From Alphaproteobacteria bacterium (lineage in GTDB: Bacteria; Pseudomonadota; Alphaproteobacteria; RF32; CAG-239): DNA of 6,595 nt. The position numbers and the translations under genes were made by a program. Below the pieces are notes generated by a model. It was not told the origin of the DNA. It did not search any database and saw only the letters and a program-made list of their open reading frames with translations. Below, piece after piece: positions 5,606 through 6,595 of the stretch (position 1 is its first letter; each line of letters opens with the position of its first letter). Location of the stretch: positions 1 to 6,595 of the forward strand of contig JAGCRL010000188.1 in NCBI GenBank assembly GCA_017964705.1, written 5' to 3'.

Positions 5606-6547
5606 ATGCATAAAATTCAAAGGGTAAATTTTAATATTTTTCCTAACAAATTATTTGCATTTGCAAAGTTTGATGAATTTTTGGTTGACGATACCTACTT
5701 ATATCTCAGAACTTACGGACACGAAGGAAAATACGTATTTGACAGCTCAATTTCCCCTTTTGAAAATATGATACAGGCCACAATCCGCTTTATAAATTCG
5801 GTTCTTACGCCCGAACGAATGCAATTATTTGCCCAAAATGTAAATCCGTCGGCCGTAATTTTACCGGTTCACGGTTTTCATTATCTAGGGTGCAAAAATC
5901 AAGTATATACCTTTGAAACAGATAATACCAGTTCAAATCTGATGACCATATTGACAACAATCAAACTTCATCATACATTGGGAATGGATTATTCTTTCAG
6001 CTGTCGACAATTGGAAAAAGTTTCTAGAAATGCCTCGTCTTTAATTCACCGAATTGCCAACCCAACACCGTTTGATGCCGATATTGTTAAGGGCAAAGAA
6101 TATATTACCTTTGATGACCATATCCATTCCGGTAGCACAGTGGCAAATTTGTTGGGAGTTATTGCGGCTAAGCAGGGTCAGTGCAATACCATAATGTGTT
6201 TGGCCACCAATCCTATTGTTAAAAAACTAAAGTTGCGGCAATCAACCTTGGATAAAATCAGAACAAATCCACTGTATTCTTCCTTGGAAAGCAAGTGGGT
6301 GGATTTATTCGGGTTTGACTTTTCGGGATTAACTGAGGTTGAAGCAAAGTTATTGCTGAATAATTACGTTAAAAAGAATATTGACGTTGTTGACGAAATC
6401 AAAAAATATGACCCGGCCAGATATGTCCCAACTTATGATAAATCGCTGTGGCCAGTTCTTTCGGCCATGGAAACTTATAACAGCCTGAGCGAGCTAGGAA
6501 TACCTGGTTATGGAATTATACTTATCTATAAGGCGCAAAAAACATGA
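5606..6547 (+). CDS. Phosphoribosyltransferase-like protein with type I PRPP-binding motif
   Basis: This 313-residue protein carries one clear motif: KGKEYITFDDHIHSGSTVAN (162-181). This fits the type I phosphoribosyltransferase PRPP loop (hydrophobic strand, two acidic residues Asp170/Asp171, then S/T-G-S-T) and is followed by a helix and a second strand, NTIMCLAT. A strand and loop VILPVHGF (84-91) could be the pyrophosphate loop region. The protein is longer than ordinary purine or pyrimidine salvage enzymes (about 150-220 residues), with about 80 residues before the core and a helical C-terminal part (about 215-313) that I do not recognise. It therefore does not look like Apt, Hpt, Upp or PyrE. 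It may transfer ribose phosphate to an unusual base or amine, or split such a bond (inference). The start is supported by GGGGA 6 bases upstream. It is divergent from the methyltransferase operon and overlaps the next gene by 4 bases. Confidence 0.68.
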   Translation: MHKIQRVNFNIFPNKLFAFAKFDEFLVDDTYLYLRTYGHEGKYVFDSSISPFENMIQATIRFINSVLTPERMQLFAQNVNPSAVILPVHGFHYLGCKNQVYTFETDNTSSNLMTILTTIKLHHTLGMDYSFSCRQLEKVSRNASSLIHRIANPTPFDADIVKGKEYITFDDHIHSGSTVANLLGVIAAKQGQCNTIMCLATNPIVKKLKLRQSTLDKIRTNPLYSSLESKWVDLFGFDFSGLTEVEAKLLLNNYVKKNIDVVDEIKKYDPARYVPTYDKSLWPVLSAMETYNSLSELGIPGYGIILIYKAQKT

Positions 6548-6595
6548 ATTACCGACAACACATAACCGATATTTTGAATAATTACAGAAAGAAAA
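6544..6595 (+). CDS. Start of an unidentified gene, cut by the window edge
   Basis: An ATG overlaps the TGA of the phosphoribosyltransferase-like gene (ATGA), with AAGG about 9 bases upstream. Only 17 codons are visible, beginning MNYRQHITDILNNYRKK, and there is no stop before the window ends. The ATGA coupling matches the style of the minus-strand operon and argues that this is a real gene in the same transcription unit. The visible part suggests a helical, basic N-terminus; no family can be named. Confidence 0.6.
   Translation, partial: MNYRQHITDILNNYRKK

Noticed and set aside
1..6595. CRISPR array, insertion sequence or prophage remnants
   Set aside because: No regularly spaced repeats, transposase or integrase motifs, or flanking inverted repeats were seen on either strand.

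Overview
The window is a compact, AT-rich bacterial segment. It uses the standard bacterial code, with TGA as stop, and has clear AGGAG-type ribosome binding sites, a sigma70-type promoter and very tight gene packing. Nothing in it fixes the taxon; a low-GC Gram-negative is a guess. It holds seven complete or nearly complete protein genes plus the first codons of an eighth. I see no RNA gene, CRISPR array, insertion sequence or integrase.

Layout: (1) Bases 1-2202, plus strand: a 5'-truncated ATP-grasp ligase, followed 9 bases later by a zinc deacylase/peptidase of the succinylglutamate desuccinylase/aspartoacylase family, then an intrinsic terminator at about 2250. (2) Bases 5462-2430, minus strand: a four-gene operon whose genes all overlap by 1-4 bases. 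In transcription order they are a class I SAM methyltransferase, two tandem dCTP-deaminase/dUTPase-fold proteins, and a fold-III PLP-dependent amino acid decarboxylase. A near-consensus promoter precedes it. (3) Bases 5606-6595, plus strand, divergent from the operon: a phosphoribosyltransferase-like protein, translationally coupled (ATGA) to a gene that runs off the window. An 18-base palindrome between the two divergent units overlaps the candidate -35 elements on both sides.

How they may work together (inference): ligase, deacylase, decarboxylase, methyltransferase, two nucleotide-binding Dcd-fold proteins and a PRPP-binding protein form a plausible small-molecule pathway, for example making a nucleotide- or ribosyl-linked amino acid/amine conjugate. 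It does not look like housekeeping lysine or pyrimidine metabolism: the decarboxylase lacks the usual substrate-binding Cys motif. The two Dcd-like proteins have each lost different, complementary parts of the known active site, which suggests a heteromeric enzyme or a new activity. I recognise no named pathway with this gene set.
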